DNA of 64,000 bases from the NCBI RefSeq assembly GCF_003050905.1, contig NZ_QAOT01000012.1; one strand, given 5' to 3'. The DNA is from Cereibacter_A azotoformans. Its GTDB lineage: Bacteria; Pseudomonadota; Alphaproteobacteria; Rhodobacterales; Rhodobacteraceae. A program made the translations under genes and the position numbers. Positions 10,386 through 18,803 of the stretch are shown here, piece after piece. Below the pieces are notes generated by a model, which was given only the letters and a program-made list of their open reading frames with translations, searched no databases and was not told the origin of the DNA. Each line of letters begins with the position of its first letter. The first letter of the stretch is position 1.

Positions 10386-10895
10386 TCACTCCCAGAGGAT
10401 CGGCGGCTGGTGATAGCCGATGTAGAGCGGGTGCCTCGGCTGGCCGTCCTGGTTCAACCCGAGATGGTGGAGCGGCAGGCCGGTCGCCCGGAGCAGCGCC
10501 TCGACCTGCCGCCCCCGGTCGAGAAAGGCGCCGTGCGTGCCCCAGGCGCAGACGATCCGGTCGGCCCAGGGGGCAGAGTGGGCGATCGCCTCGTCATTCT
10601 CGGGATTGCCCACCGGATCGGGCGCCGCGCGCATCTTCTTCGGGTCGGTGTCCCGCCAGGCAAAGATGTTGCAGACACGGAACCCCCCGAACCCGAGCGC
10701 CCGGGCCCGCCGCTCGCAGCGCTCCACCGTCGGGTCGTTCTGGTATTCGGTGGCCGTGGAGGGGTTGAGCATGATGAACAGCGCCTTCGCCCCCGCCGGG
10801 TCCCAGATGCGCGTCAACAGATAGCGGTAGCGTTCGCAGTCGGAATAGACGGCGGTCGAGGGCGCATCGCCCTTCACGAAGCTGCGCGTGATCAT
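10386..10895 (-). CDS. DUF1643 family protein
   Basis: The 169-residue protein is full length for DUF1643. Family segments include RYRYLLTRIWDP, ALFIMLNPSTATEYQNDPTVERC, FGGFRVCNIFAWRDTDP and the C-terminal LGLNQDGQPRHPLYI. The family is small and cytosolic, occurs in bacteria and phages, and has no established biochemical activity. The ATG at 10895 is preceded by GGAGGG at good distance; the longer frame upstream covers a GC-rich tandem repeat and is not coding. It lies between cysK and rpsO without close linkage to either. Confidence 0.85.
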   Translation of the reverse strand: MITRSFVKGDAPSTAVYSDCERYRYLLTRIWDPAGAKALFIMLNPSTATEYQNDPTVERCERRARALGFGGFRVCNIFAWRDTDPKKMRAAPDPVGNPENDEAIAHSAPWADRIVCAWGTHGAFLDRGRQVEALLRATGLPLHHLGLNQDGQPRHPLYIGYHQPPILWE

Positions 10896-10904
10896 CTGCC
10901 CTCC

Positions 10905-11004
10905 GGTTCGGCCGCCTCCACCTAGGCGGCCGCGCCGGGAAGGGCAAGGGCGCGGGTTCGGCCGCCTCCACCCGGGCGGCCGCGCCGGCAAGGGCAGGGG
11001 CGCC
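10905..11004. repeat. 50-bp tandem duplication carrying a hairpin
   Basis: Two consecutive copies of a 50-bp unit (10905-10954 and 10955-11004) differ at only a few positions. Each contains a 7-bp inverted repeat, GGCCGCC with GGCGGCC, flanked by GGTTCG on the left and a purine-rich AAGGGCA segment on the right. They lie beyond the cysK stop on the minus strand, so they could act as transcription stops, but there is no T run. Confidence 0.7.
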
Positions 11005-11103
11005 GGTTCCGTAGCCGAGGCCCCGGATCGGTTCGTCCCCGGCAGGGCCGCGCGAGGGGGTTCGATGCCCCCTCGCGCGGCGCCTCCGCCCGGTCGGTCC
11101 GCC

Positions 11104-12180
11104 TCAGAGTTGGAAGCTCGGGGTCGAGGCCGAAAGCGCCTGTTCTTCCTCGTCCATGTCCTCGCCGATGGCCTGGAAAAGCGGGGTGGACATGTAGCGC
11201 TCGCCCGTGTCGGGCAGCATCGCGAGGATCACCGACCCTTCCGGCGCCCGCCTGGCCACCTCCAGCGCCACCGCAAAGGTCGAGCCGCCCGAGACCCCGG
11301 TGAGGATGCCCTCCCTGGCCGCCAGTTCCCTGGCCCACTTCATCCCGTCCTCGCCCGAGACCGGGATCAGCTCGTCATAAGCCGCGGCGTCGAGCCCCTC
11401 CTGCAGCACCTTCGGGATGAAGTCCGGTGTCCAGCCCTGAATCGGATGCGGCTCGAAGGCCGGGTGGCCCGAGGCCGCCGTCCCGTCCGCATTCCGCTCC
11501 TGCGGCACGCCCGATCCGACGAGCTGGGCATTGGCGGGCTCGCTCAGCACGATCTTCACCTCGGGGCGCTCGCGGCGCAGGACGCGCGCCACACCCGTCA
11601 CCGTCCCGCCGGTGCCGTAGCCGGTCACGAACCAGTCGAGCCGCTGACCCTCGAAATCCGCCACGATCTCGCGCGCAGTGGTCGATTCGTGGATGTCGGC
11701 GTTGGCGTCTGTCTCGAACTGGCTGGCGAGGAACCAGCCGTTCGCCTCGGCCAGCTCCTGCGCCTTGCGATACATCCCGAAGCCCTTGCCCGCCCGTGGC
11801 GTCAGCACGACCTTGGCGCCCAGGAGCCGCATCAGCCGCCGCCGCTCGACCGAGAAGGCCTCGGACATGGTGATGACCAGCGGATAGCCCTTCTGCGCGC
11901 AGACCATCGCAAGGCCGATCCCGGTGTTGCCGCTGGTCGCCTCGACCACCGTCATCCCCGGCTTCAGCTTGCCCGACCGTTCCGCCGCCTCGATGATGTT
12001 CAGCGCCAGCCGGTCCTTCACCGAAGCGGCGGGGTTGAAGAACTCGGCCTTCACATAGATCGTCACGCCCTTGGGCGAGAGATTGTTGATGCGGATGACG
12101 GGCGTGTTGCCCACCGTGTCGAGCACGCTGTCGTAGAGCCTGCCGCGGCCCTCGGTCGTCCGGATCTTCTGGGCATCCAT
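11104..12180 (-). CDS. cysK: Cysteine synthase (O-acetylserine sulfhydrylase family)
   Basis: The 358-residue fold-type II PLP enzyme makes L-cysteine from O-acetylserine and sulfide. The Schiff-base lysine is K55 in NPAASVKDRLALN. The substrate loop TSGNTGIGLA, the phosphate-binding GYGTGGTVTG and the C-terminal serine segment GVSGGSTFAVAL are all visible. It is about 45 residues longer than classical CysK. The extra sequence lies in a proline-rich insertion after LSEPANAQLVGSG (about 225-250) and in an acidic C-terminal tail. This longer form is common in Rhodobacterales, but a related activity such as a cystathionine beta-synthase-like role cannot be excluded. It appears monocistronic. Confidence 0.88.
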   Translation of the reverse strand: MDAQKIRTTEGRGRLYDSVLDTVGNTPVIRINNLSPKGVTIYVKAEFFNPAASVKDRLALNIIEAAERSGKLKPGMTVVEATSGNTGIGLAMVCAQKGYPLVITMSEAFSVERRRLMRLLGAKVVLTPRAGKGFGMYRKAQELAEANGWFLASQFETDANADIHESTTAREIVADFEGQRLDWFVTGYGTGGTVTGVARVLRRERPEVKIVLSEPANAQLVGSGVPQERNADGTAASGHPAFEPHPIQGWTPDFIPKVLQEGLDAAAYDELIPVSGEDGMKWARELAAREGILTGVSGGSTFAVALEVARRAPEGSVILAMLPDTGERYMSTPLFQAIGEDMDEEEQALSASTPSFQL

Positions 12181-12363
12181 GATGCTTCTCCTGTCACTCT
12201 CGGTTGCCGCAGCTTAACCCGTTCCGGCGCGGCGTGTTTCCCCATTTTCGCCGCGCCGGTGGAGGGTTGTTCCGAAGGGGCCGCCGCGCGTGGAACGCGG
12301 TTGCCCCGCCGCCCGCATCCGCGGCGGCCTCGGATGTGACGGAGTGCGGCCGCAGACTGCCGC
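12181..12363. other. Intergenic region between cysK and truB with weak hairpin
   Basis: No coding potential is seen. Beyond the truB stop there is a 7-bp GC stem (12306-12312 with 12321-12327) without a T run, a possible weak or factor-dependent terminator. The rest should hold the cysK promoter, but no clear elements can be read. Confidence 0.4.
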
Positions 12364-13269
12364 TCAGAGGTTGAACACCCGCGTCGGATGCAGCTCTCCG
12401 GCCTTGTAGATCCCGACCGCGACCGGCTGGCCCTGAAAGCTGGCCCAGGCTTCCTCGCCGAACTCCACGTCCGAGGCGATCACCATGCCGGGGTTGCCGC
12501 ACTTCAGCCGCGCGGCGCCCTCGGCCGTGGCGGGCAGCTCCGGCAGATCGGCCAGCCCGCAGGCCAGCGGCATCACATGCGTGAGCAGTTCCTCGCTCTT
12601 GGCCAGCTCGTCGATCGTCGCGACCGAGATCCCCTCCTCGGCCTCGAACGGCCCCGACCAGGTCCGGCGCAGCCACTCGACATGGCCGCGGCAGCCCAGC
12701 GCCTGCCCGAGATCGCGGGCGATCGAACGGACATAGCCGCCCTTGCCGCAGACCATCTCCAGTTCGACATGGTCCGCATCCGGCCGGGAGATCAGCTCGA
12801 GGCTCTCGACCCAGAGCGGCCGGGCGGCAAGATCCAGCCGCTCGCCCTCGCGCGCGAGATCATAGGCGCGCTCGCCCTCGACCTTCACCGCCGAGAACTG
12901 GGGCGGCACCTGCATGATCTCGCCGCGGAAGGCCGCCAGCGCCGCCTCGATCTCCGGGTCTTCCGGCCGCGCCTCCGAGGTGGCGATCACCTCGCCGCTC
13001 GCATCGTCCGTCCGCGTGCCCACGCCCAGCCGCACCATGAAGCGGTAGCATTTCAGCGCATCGGTGATGTAGGGAACGGTCTTGGTGGCTTCCCCCAGCG
13101 CGACGGCCAGAACCCCCGTCGCATCCGGGTCGAGCGTTCCCGCATGGCCCGCCTTCTGCGCCCCGAGCGCCCAGCGCACCTTGTTCACGACCGCGGTCGA
13201 GGTCATGCCCGCGGGCTTGTCCACCACCAGCCAGCCAGAGATCGCCCGGCCCTTGCGCGTCCGTCCCAT
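12364..13269 (-). CDS. truB: tRNA pseudouridine-55 synthase
   Basis: The 301-residue enzyme converts U55 of the tRNA T loop to pseudouridine. The catalytic aspartate is D47 in AGTLDPDATGVL. The N-terminal GWLVVDKPAGMTST and the thumb/active-site segments YDLAREGE and CGKGGYVRSIARDLG are present, followed by a C-terminal PUA-like region. Length is normal. It belongs to the usual truB-rbfA translation neighbourhood, here with a phosphodiester glycosidase gene inserted between truB and rbfA. Confidence 0.96.
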   Translation of the reverse strand: MGRTRKGRAISGWLVVDKPAGMTSTAVVNKVRWALGAQKAGHAGTLDPDATGVLAVALGEATKTVPYITDALKCYRFMVRLGVGTRTDDASGEVIATSEARPEDPEIEAALAAFRGEIMQVPPQFSAVKVEGERAYDLAREGERLDLAARPLWVESLELISRPDADHVELEMVCGKGGYVRSIARDLGQALGCRGHVEWLRRTWSGPFEAEEGISVATIDELAKSEELLTHVMPLACGLADLPELPATAEGAARLKCGNPGMVIASDVEFGEEAWASFQGQPVAVGIYKAGELHPTRVFNL

Positions 13270-13336
13270 GCTCGTCCCTCCAGAAAGAAGGCCGCCTGCT
13301 AGCCCCTCGCGCCGGTCGCGTCAACGGCGCCCGAGG

Positions 13337-14074
13337 TCAGGGCGTAGGAACCACCAGCCCCACGATGGGGCCCATCGGCGTGCCCCAGTCCGACCGGCGC
13401 GCGCCGCGGTCGTAGAGGCGCGAGATCGAGCCGTCGAAATAGAGTGCGTCGGGCAGCTCCAGGGCATCCCGGAAGAGGCGTCCGAACTCGTGGAAGGTGA
13501 TCGGGCGATTCGAGATCGCGAAGACGGCGCGGCTGCCGTCGGCGCTGACGCCCACGCCGTTGCGCACATAGCGCGAATCGCTGTCCACCAGAAAGCGCGG
13601 ATGCAGCTTGCCCCCGATCACCAGCATCGGGCCCGACTGGCTGGCAAAGCGGCAGGCGGGCCGCTCGGCCGCAAAGGCGCGCGACTCGATCACGCGATAG
13701 CCCTCGCCCACGCAGAAGACGCCGTTGGGCAGCATCCCGAAATTGCCCGGCCCGGCCGAGGTCACGATCGGCGCACGCTCAAAGCCCTCCTCGACCAGCA
13801 GCCCCACCGGCCGGCGGTCGGCGTGATACATGCCCGCGTTCATCGCAAAGGCAAGCTGCCGCCCCTCGGGCGCCAGCGCGCTGTTGATCCGCTCGAAGCT
13901 GCCGTAGGGCTTGCCGTCGGGCGCGGTCTGGAACAGGCGGATGTCGTCGCCGGCCTGTGCTTCGCACAGGCTGTAGCGCGTGCCCTCGAAGGTCAGGTCA
14001 CGGCAGGCCGGCTCGGCCGTCGCACAGGCCGCCGGCCAGAGCGCGAGGGCGAGCGCGACGAGCCTAGTCCTCAT
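13337..14074 (-). CDS. Exported phosphodiester glycosidase-family protein (DUF2233)
   Basis: The 245-residue protein has an N-terminal signal peptide (TRLVALALALWPAACATA); the lipobox is poor, so a soluble periplasmic protein is more likely than a lipoprotein. The body belongs to the NAGPA/phosphodiester glycosidase fold. Segments seen are NAGMYHADRRPVGLLVE, NFGMLPNGVFCV, SQSGPMLVIGGKLHP, VGVSADGSRAVFAIS and DALYFDGSISRLYD. Mammalian NAGPA uncovers mannose-6-phosphate by removing GlcNAc; bacterial members have no defined substrate. The start overlaps the rbfA stop by 11 nt, so it is translated from the rbfA message. Confidence 0.82.
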   Translation of the reverse strand: MRTRLVALALALWPAACATAEPACRDLTFEGTRYSLCEAQAGDDIRLFQTAPDGKPYGSFERINSALAPEGRQLAFAMNAGMYHADRRPVGLLVEEGFERAPIVTSAGPGNFGMLPNGVFCVGEGYRVIESRAFAAERPACRFASQSGPMLVIGGKLHPRFLVDSDSRYVRNGVGVSADGSRAVFAISNRPITFHEFGRLFRDALELPDALYFDGSISRLYDRGARRSDWGTPMGPIVGLVVPTP

Positions 14075-14477
14075 CTCCGTCCCCGCTGCCGCGGATGTCG
14101 CGCTGCACCGTCTCGTCCGAGAACAGCCGTCTCGTCTCGTCCAGCCGGTCAAAGGTCTCGTCCGGCCGGAAGCGCAGGTCCGGCGCGTATTTCAGCGTCA
14201 TCTGCCGGGTGATGTGGTGGCGCAGCTCGCCGCGGTGCTTCGACAGAAGCGCGATCGCTTCCTCCACATCCTTGCCGCCCAGCGGCATGACATGGACGGT
14301 CGCCACCTTCAGGTCGGGCGAGCAGCGCACCTCGCCCACGGTGATCGACATCCGGTTCAGGTCAGGATCGTGGATCTCGCCACGGTTGAGCACGTCCGCA
14401 AGCGTGCGGCGGATCAGTTCGCCGACGCGAAGCTGGCGTTGCGAGGGGCCGGTGCCGGTGTGGGATCTGTGTGCCAT
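14064..14477 (-). CDS. rbfA: 30S ribosome-binding factor A
   Basis: The 137-residue KH-like protein binds the pre-30S subunit for late 16S maturation and cold adaptation. Family features are SQRQLRVGELIRRTLADVL, SITVGEVRCSPDLKVATVHV and the region RGELRHHITRQMTLKYAPDLRF, with LRF-type strand and FRPDETFDR following. Start choice: ATG at 14477 (MAHRSHTGTG) is preferred; another ATG at 14486 adds three residues. It has an alphaproteobacterial acidic tail (GSGDGDED). It is divergent from dapB. Confidence 0.93.
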   Translation of the reverse strand: MAHRSHTGTGPSQRQLRVGELIRRTLADVLNRGEIHDPDLNRMSITVGEVRCSPDLKVATVHVMPLGGKDVEEAIALLSKHRGELRHHITRQMTLKYAPDLRFRPDETFDRLDETRRLFSDETVQRDIRGSGDGDED

Positions 14478-14665
14478 CCGGCCCATGTAGGCCGTTTCGC
14501 GCCGCCCCGCAACGCCGCTTGCAGGGACCGGTCTCGACGCAGCCGCACCCCCGTCCCCCACCCGTCCCCCCCCGTCCGCCGCCCGCCGGGCACGCCCCCG
14601 TCGCACCGCCCTTTGCGCGCGCCGTGCGAAGCCGCTAGGAAGGCGCAAAAGCAAGGGAGCGCGTC

Positions 14666-15475
14666 ATGTCGGATCTGCCGGGTATCGTCGTCACCGGGGC
14701 CTCGGGCCGGATGGGCCAGATGCTGATGAGGACCGTGCTCGCCTCGGACAAGGCCCGCCTCGTGGGCGCGGTCGAGCGGCCGGGCAGCGAGTGGGTCGGC
14801 CGCGACGCCGGCGCCGCCATGGGAGGCGCCGCGATCGGCGTCACCGTTACCGACGACCCGCTCGAGGCCTTCGCCCAGGCGCAGGCCGTGATCGACTTCA
14901 CCTCCCCCGAGGCGACGGTGCATTTCGCCGAACTGGCGGCCCAGGCCCGCGCCGTCCATGTGATCGGCACCACCGGGCTCGATCCCGCCCATCTCGAAAA
15001 GCTCGAATGGGCGGCCCATCACGCGGTCATCGTGCGGGCCGGCAACATGAGCCTCGGGGTGAACCTGCTCACCCGGCTCACGCAGAAGGTGGCCGAAGCT
15101 CTCGATGCCGACTGGGACATCGAGGTGGTCGAGGCGCACCATCGGATGAAGGTGGACGCGCCCTCCGGCACGGCGCTGATGCTGGGCGAGGCCGCGGCCC
15201 GCGGCCGGGGGACGGATCTGGACCGCGCCCGTGTCTCGGGCCGCGACGGCATCACCGGCCCCCGTGCGCCGGGAAGCATCGGCTTCTCGGCCATCCGAGG
15301 CGGCGACATCGTGGGCGAACATGACGTGATCTTCGCCGCGGCCGGAGAGCGCATCGTGCTGCGCCACGTCGCCACCGACCGGGCGATCTTCGCGCGCGGC
15401 GCCCTCAGGGCGGCGCTCTGGGGCCAGGACAAGCGTCCGGGCCAGTATGACATGATCGACGTCCTGGGCCTCTGA
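14666..15475 (+). CDS. dapB: 4-hydroxy-tetrahydrodipicolinate reductase
   Basis: The 269-residue enzyme of the diaminopimelate/lysine pathway reduces HTPA to tetrahydrodipicolinate with NAD(P)H. The nucleotide-binding motif VTGASGRMGQML is at the N-terminus. DFTSPEATVHF, the catalytic HHRMKVDAPSGTAL and the C-terminal FSAIRGGDIVGEHDVIFA are all intact. Length is normal. It is divergent from rbfA, probably monocistronic, and followed by a repeat/hairpin element. Confidence 0.97.
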   Translation: MSDLPGIVVTGASGRMGQMLMRTVLASDKARLVGAVERPGSEWVGRDAGAAMGGAAIGVTVTDDPLEAFAQAQAVIDFTSPEATVHFAELAAQARAVHVIGTTGLDPAHLEKLEWAAHHAVIVRAGNMSLGVNLLTRLTQKVAEALDADWDIEVVEAHHRMKVDAPSGTALMLGEAAARGRGTDLDRARVSGRDGITGPRAPGSIGFSAIRGGDIVGEHDVIFAAAGERIVLRHVATDRAIFARGALRAALWGQDKRPGQYDMIDVLGL

Positions 15476-15510
15476 CCCGCCCGAACCGTCGCGCGCTCGC
15501 CAGGCCTGCC

Positions 15511-15555
15511 CTTTCATTCTGGCGGAAATATCCCGGGGTCCGGGGCAGAGCCCCG
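15511..15555 (+). repeat. Dispersed CTTTCATTCTGGC element with GC hairpin (copy 1)
   Basis: CTTTCATTCTGGC then GGAAATATCCCGGGG is followed by a hairpin (CGGGGC-AGA-GCCCCG, 15541-15555). It lies 35 nt past dapB and is convergent with the DUF1674 gene. A second copy, on the opposite strand, is at 33397-33428. The arrangement looks like a repeated terminator or REP-like unit. Confidence 0.65.
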
Positions 15556-15577
15556 GCGGCCGGCCCCTCGGGCGCGG

Positions 15578-15757
15578 TCAGAAGTCGATTGCGATCCCCT
15601 TCTTCTCCCAGTCGCCGAAACGCACCGGCTCGGGCCCGTTGCGCCCGCCGATCTCCTTCGGCAGGTCGAGCGCCTTGGCCTGCCGGCGGCGCTCCTCGGC
15701 CTCGGCCAGCGCGCGCAACGCCTCGGGCGGAAGGTCCTTGCGGGTCTCTTCGGTCAT
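15578..15757 (-). CDS. DUF1674 protein, SDHAF4-like succinate dehydrogenase assembly factor
   Basis: The 59-residue protein consists of a charged helix (PEALRALAEAEERRRQ) and the conserved C-terminal motif of DUF1674: KEIGGRNGPEPVRFGDWEKKG ending in IDF. Mitochondrial SDHAF4 shares this tail and helps mature the flavinylated SdhA subunit; the bacterial function is inferred from that. Start at 15757 gives the usual compact length. It is divergent from rsmB (67 nt between starts). Confidence 0.82.
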   Translation of the reverse strand: MTEETRKDLPPEALRALAEAEERRRQAKALDLPKEIGGRNGPEPVRFGDWEKKGIAIDF

Positions 15758-15824
15758 GTCGGGCTTCCTTGTAAGGGCTTGCCGCATGATATACCGCCGG
15801 AGAGCGGCGGAACAAGGAGGCGGC

Positions 15825-17054
15825 ATGGCGGACGAGGCGCGGGGCATGGCGGTGGCGCTTCTCGATGCGGTGCTGGGCGAGCGGAGGCTCCTGTCGCAGG
15901 CGGTGGGCGAGCTTCCGTCCGCCGGCCCGGCCGAGCGCGCGCGGGCGCAGCGGCTGGCGCTGACGGCGCTGCGCCATCTCGACCCGGCCGACCGGCTGCT
16001 TTCAGCGCATCTCCGCAAGGCGCCCCCGCTCACGGTGCGCAACATCCTGCGGCTCGCCGTGGTCGAGATGGCGGTCGAGGGCGCCGCTCCGCACGGCGTG
16101 GTCAATGCCGCCGTGGATCTGGCCCGGCGCGGGCGCCGCACGCAGCATCTGGCGGGGCTGGTCAATGCGGTGCTGCGCAAGATCGCGCCCGCCTCCTTTG
16201 CCGGCCTGCCCGCCCGGCCGATGCCGATGTGGCTCCGCCAGCCGCTCGTCCGGCGCTGGGGCCGCGGCGTGGTGGCGGCCATCGAGGCGGTGCAGGCCGC
16301 GGCACCTCCGCTCGACCTGACGGCGAAGCCGGGGCGCATCGCGCCGGGCGAGCCGCTGCCCACCGGCAGCTTCCGGCTGCGCGAGCCGGGGCAGGTCTCG
16401 GCCCTTCCGGGTTTCGAGGCGGGCGACTGGTGGGTGCAGGATGCGGCCGCGGCGCTGGCCGTGCGGCTGCTCGACCCGCAGCCGGGCGAGCGGATCGCCG
16501 ATCTCTGCGCGGCCCCCGGGGGCAAGACGCTCCAGCTCGCCGCCGCGGGCGCCGAGGTGACGGCGCTCGACCTGTCCGAGCCACGCCTCGTCCGGCTGCG
16601 CGAGAACCTGGCCCGCACCGGGCTGCAGGCCGAGGTGGTGGCCGCCGATCTTCTGGCCTGGCAGGGCGGGCCGTTCGATGCGGTCCTGCTCGATGCGCCC
16701 TGCTCGGCCACCGGCACGATCCGCCGCCATCCCGACCTGCCCTTCGTCAAGGACGGCAGCGAACTGCCGGCGCTGGTCGCGCTTCAGTCCGCGATGCTGG
16801 ACAGGGCGCTCGGGATGCTGAAGCCCGGTGGACGCCTCGTCTTCTGCACCTGCTCGCTCCTCGAGGAGGAGGGCGAGGCGCAGCTTTCGGCGCTTCTCGA
16901 ACGTCACCCCGCCCTCAGGGTCGAGCCCCCGTCGCTGGCGGGGGTCGAGCCCGGCTGGGTCGGCCCCGAGGGCGGACTGCGCCTGCGCCCCGACCATTGG
17001 GCCGAGGCCGGGGGCATGGACGGCTTCTACATGGTGCGGGTGCGCAAACCATGA
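15825..17054 (+). CDS. rsmB: 16S rRNA m5C methyltransferase RsmB-like
   Basis: The 409-residue protein has an N-terminal NusB-like RNA-binding domain (about 1-125, RNILRLAVVEMAVEGAAPHGVVNAAVDLARR). A SAM-dependent RNA cytosine methyltransferase domain follows. SAM motif I is DLCAAPGGKTLQLAA. Motif IV is LDAPCSATGTIRRHPD, and the nucleophilic cysteine is in VFCTCSLLEEEG. RsmB/Fmu/Sun methylates C967 of 16S rRNA in E. coli; here the target is inferred by family. A good ribosome site (AAGGAGG) precedes the ATG at 15825. It is followed after 25 nt by the heparinase-like gene. Confidence 0.93.
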   Translation: MADEARGMAVALLDAVLGERRLLSQAVGELPSAGPAERARAQRLALTALRHLDPADRLLSAHLRKAPPLTVRNILRLAVVEMAVEGAAPHGVVNAAVDLARRGRRTQHLAGLVNAVLRKIAPASFAGLPARPMPMWLRQPLVRRWGRGVVAAIEAVQAAAPPLDLTAKPGRIAPGEPLPTGSFRLREPGQVSALPGFEAGDWWVQDAAAALAVRLLDPQPGERIADLCAAPGGKTLQLAAAGAEVTALDLSEPRLVRLRENLARTGLQAEVVAADLLAWQGGPFDAVLLDAPCSATGTIRRHPDLPFVKDGSELPALVALQSAMLDRALGMLKPGGRLVFCTCSLLEEEGEAQLSALLERHPALRVEPPSLAGVEPGWVGPEGGLRLRPDHWAEAGGMDGFYMVRVRKP

Positions 17055-17079
17055 GCCGGAAGAGCGGAGCGGGGGCAGT

Positions 17080-18777
17080 GTGAGCGAGGGCAGGGTCGCG
17101 CTTCTCGATCGGCTCGCGGTCTGGCGCGCGCGGCTCAGCCGCCCGGCGCGCCGCTTCACGCTTCTGCCAGAGCCCGGCTGCCTCGGCCTGCCCGAGCGCG
17201 GGCGCTGGCTGGTCGCGGGCACCCACCTTGTCGAGGGGCGGCTGGTGCAGGCGCCCGGCACGGCGCCGTGGGACCTGCCGGGGGCCGGCGCCGCCCAGCT
17301 TGCCGACGCCCATGGTTTCGGCTGGCTCGATGATCTCGCAGGGCTGGGCGACCGCCCCGCGCGGGCCCTTGCGCGCGACTGGACCTTCCGCTGGATCGCC
17401 CGCTTTGGCCGCGGCCGGGGACCGGGCTGGACCCCCGCGCTCGCGGCGCACCGGCTCGGGCGCTGGATGAGCCATGCGGCGCTGCTGGCCGAGGCCGGCG
17501 AGCGCGATCAGGCGACGCTGGCCCGCGCGGCCTCGCAGACGCTCCGCTTCCTCGAGCGGCGCTGGACCAGCGTCCGCGGCCCCGCCCGGATCGAGGCGCT
17601 GTCGGCGATCCTGCGCGCAGGCCTCGCGCTCGAGGGGATGGAGCGCCATGTGACCGCCGCCGCCGTGGCGCTGGGGCGAGAGGCCGAGGCGCAGGTCGAT
17701 GCCCACGGCGCCGTCGCCTCGCGCAGCCCCGAGGAACTGGCCGAGCTGTTCGCCATCCTGGCCGAGGCCGAGGCGGCCCTTGTGGCCGCGGGCCGTCCGG
17801 TGGCCGAGGCCCACCGCGCGGCCATCCACCGGATAGTGCCCGTCCTGCGCGCCCTCAGGCATTCCGACGGCGGGCTCGCCCGGTTCCACGGCGGCGGCCG
17901 CACCGTGGCCGAGAGGGTGGAGCGCGCCCTCGCCACCGCGGCGGTGCCCGCCGTTCCCGCCGAGGGTGCGGCCATGGGCTTCCTGCGCCTCTCGGCCGGG
18001 CGGACGAGCGTGCTGGTCGATGCGGCGGACCCTCCGGCCGGTCCCCACGCCCATGCCTCGACGCTGGCCTTCGAGATGAGTTCGGGCCGGCGGCCGGTCG
18101 TCGTCTCCTGCGGTTCGGGCCGGGCATGGGGCACGGAATGGCACCGGGCGGGACGCGCGACTCCCTCGCATTCGACGCTGGCGATCGAAGGCTTTTCCTC
18201 GTCCCGTCTCGGCCGGTCGGGCGAGGAGATGACCGAGCGGGCCCGCGTCCTTTCCGCGCACCGCCAGCGCGGCGCGGCGGGGACGCAGCTCAGCCTGGTC
18301 CATGCCGGATGGGCCGAGACGCACGGCCTGACCCACCGGCGCGAGCTGCTGCTGGCGCCCGACGGGCGCAGCCTCTCGGGCTCGGACACGCTCGCCGCCC
18401 TGACGCCAGCCGAGAAGAAGCGGCTCGACGCCGTCCTCAAGTCGGCGCGCGGGCAGGGCATTTGCCTCGCCCTGCGGTTTCACCTGCATGCGGACGTGCG
18501 GGCGAGCCTCGAGCCCGCCGGGCTCGGCGTGGGGCTGACGCTCGCCAGCGGCGAGCGATGGACCTTCCGGTTCGAGGGCGCGGCGCGGCTGACGCTCGAT
18601 CCTTCGGTCTATCTCGACCGTGCCCACATGCTCCCCCGCGCCACGAAGCAGATCGTCCTCCACGCCGTTCTTGTGGGGCACGAGGCCCGGATCGGCTGGA
18701 CCTTGGCCAAGACAGAGGATACTCCGCTGGCCATTCGTGACCTGGACCGGGACGATCCCCCCGCGACCCGGCCCTGA
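17080..18777 (+). CDS. Heparinase II/III-family protein
   Basis: The 565-residue protein has a helical N-terminal half and a beta-sandwich C-terminal half of the heparinase II/III type. Segments seen are LRHSDGGLARFHGGG, SVLVDAADPPAGPHAHASTLAFEMS and VVSCGSGRAWGTEWHRAGRATPSHSTL, followed by the THRRELLLAPDGRSLSG strands. Such proteins cleave or bind uronate polysaccharides, but no signal peptide is seen and the substrate is unknown. The start is taken as GTG at 17080, the only plausible start after the rsmB stop. It forms a tight rsmB-heparinase-purH group, an arrangement conserved in Rhodobacterales as far as I recall. Confidence 0.85.
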   Translation: MSEGRVALLDRLAVWRARLSRPARRFTLLPEPGCLGLPERGRWLVAGTHLVEGRLVQAPGTAPWDLPGAGAAQLADAHGFGWLDDLAGLGDRPARALARDWTFRWIARFGRGRGPGWTPALAAHRLGRWMSHAALLAEAGERDQATLARAASQTLRFLERRWTSVRGPARIEALSAILRAGLALEGMERHVTAAAVALGREAEAQVDAHGAVASRSPEELAELFAILAEAEAALVAAGRPVAEAHRAAIHRIVPVLRALRHSDGGLARFHGGGRTVAERVERALATAAVPAVPAEGAAMGFLRLSAGRTSVLVDAADPPAGPHAHASTLAFEMSSGRRPVVVSCGSGRAWGTEWHRAGRATPSHSTLAIEGFSSSRLGRSGEEMTERARVLSAHRQRGAAGTQLSLVHAGWAETHGLTHRRELLLAPDGRSLSGSDTLAALTPAEKKRLDAVLKSARGQGICLALRFHLHADVRASLEPAGLGVGLTLASGERWTFRFEGAARLTLDPSVYLDRAHMLPRATKQIVLHAVLVGHEARIGWTLAKTEDTPLAIRDLDRDDPPATRP

Positions 18778-18803
18778 CCTGGCTTTGACCTGGAGGCAAT
18801 GTG

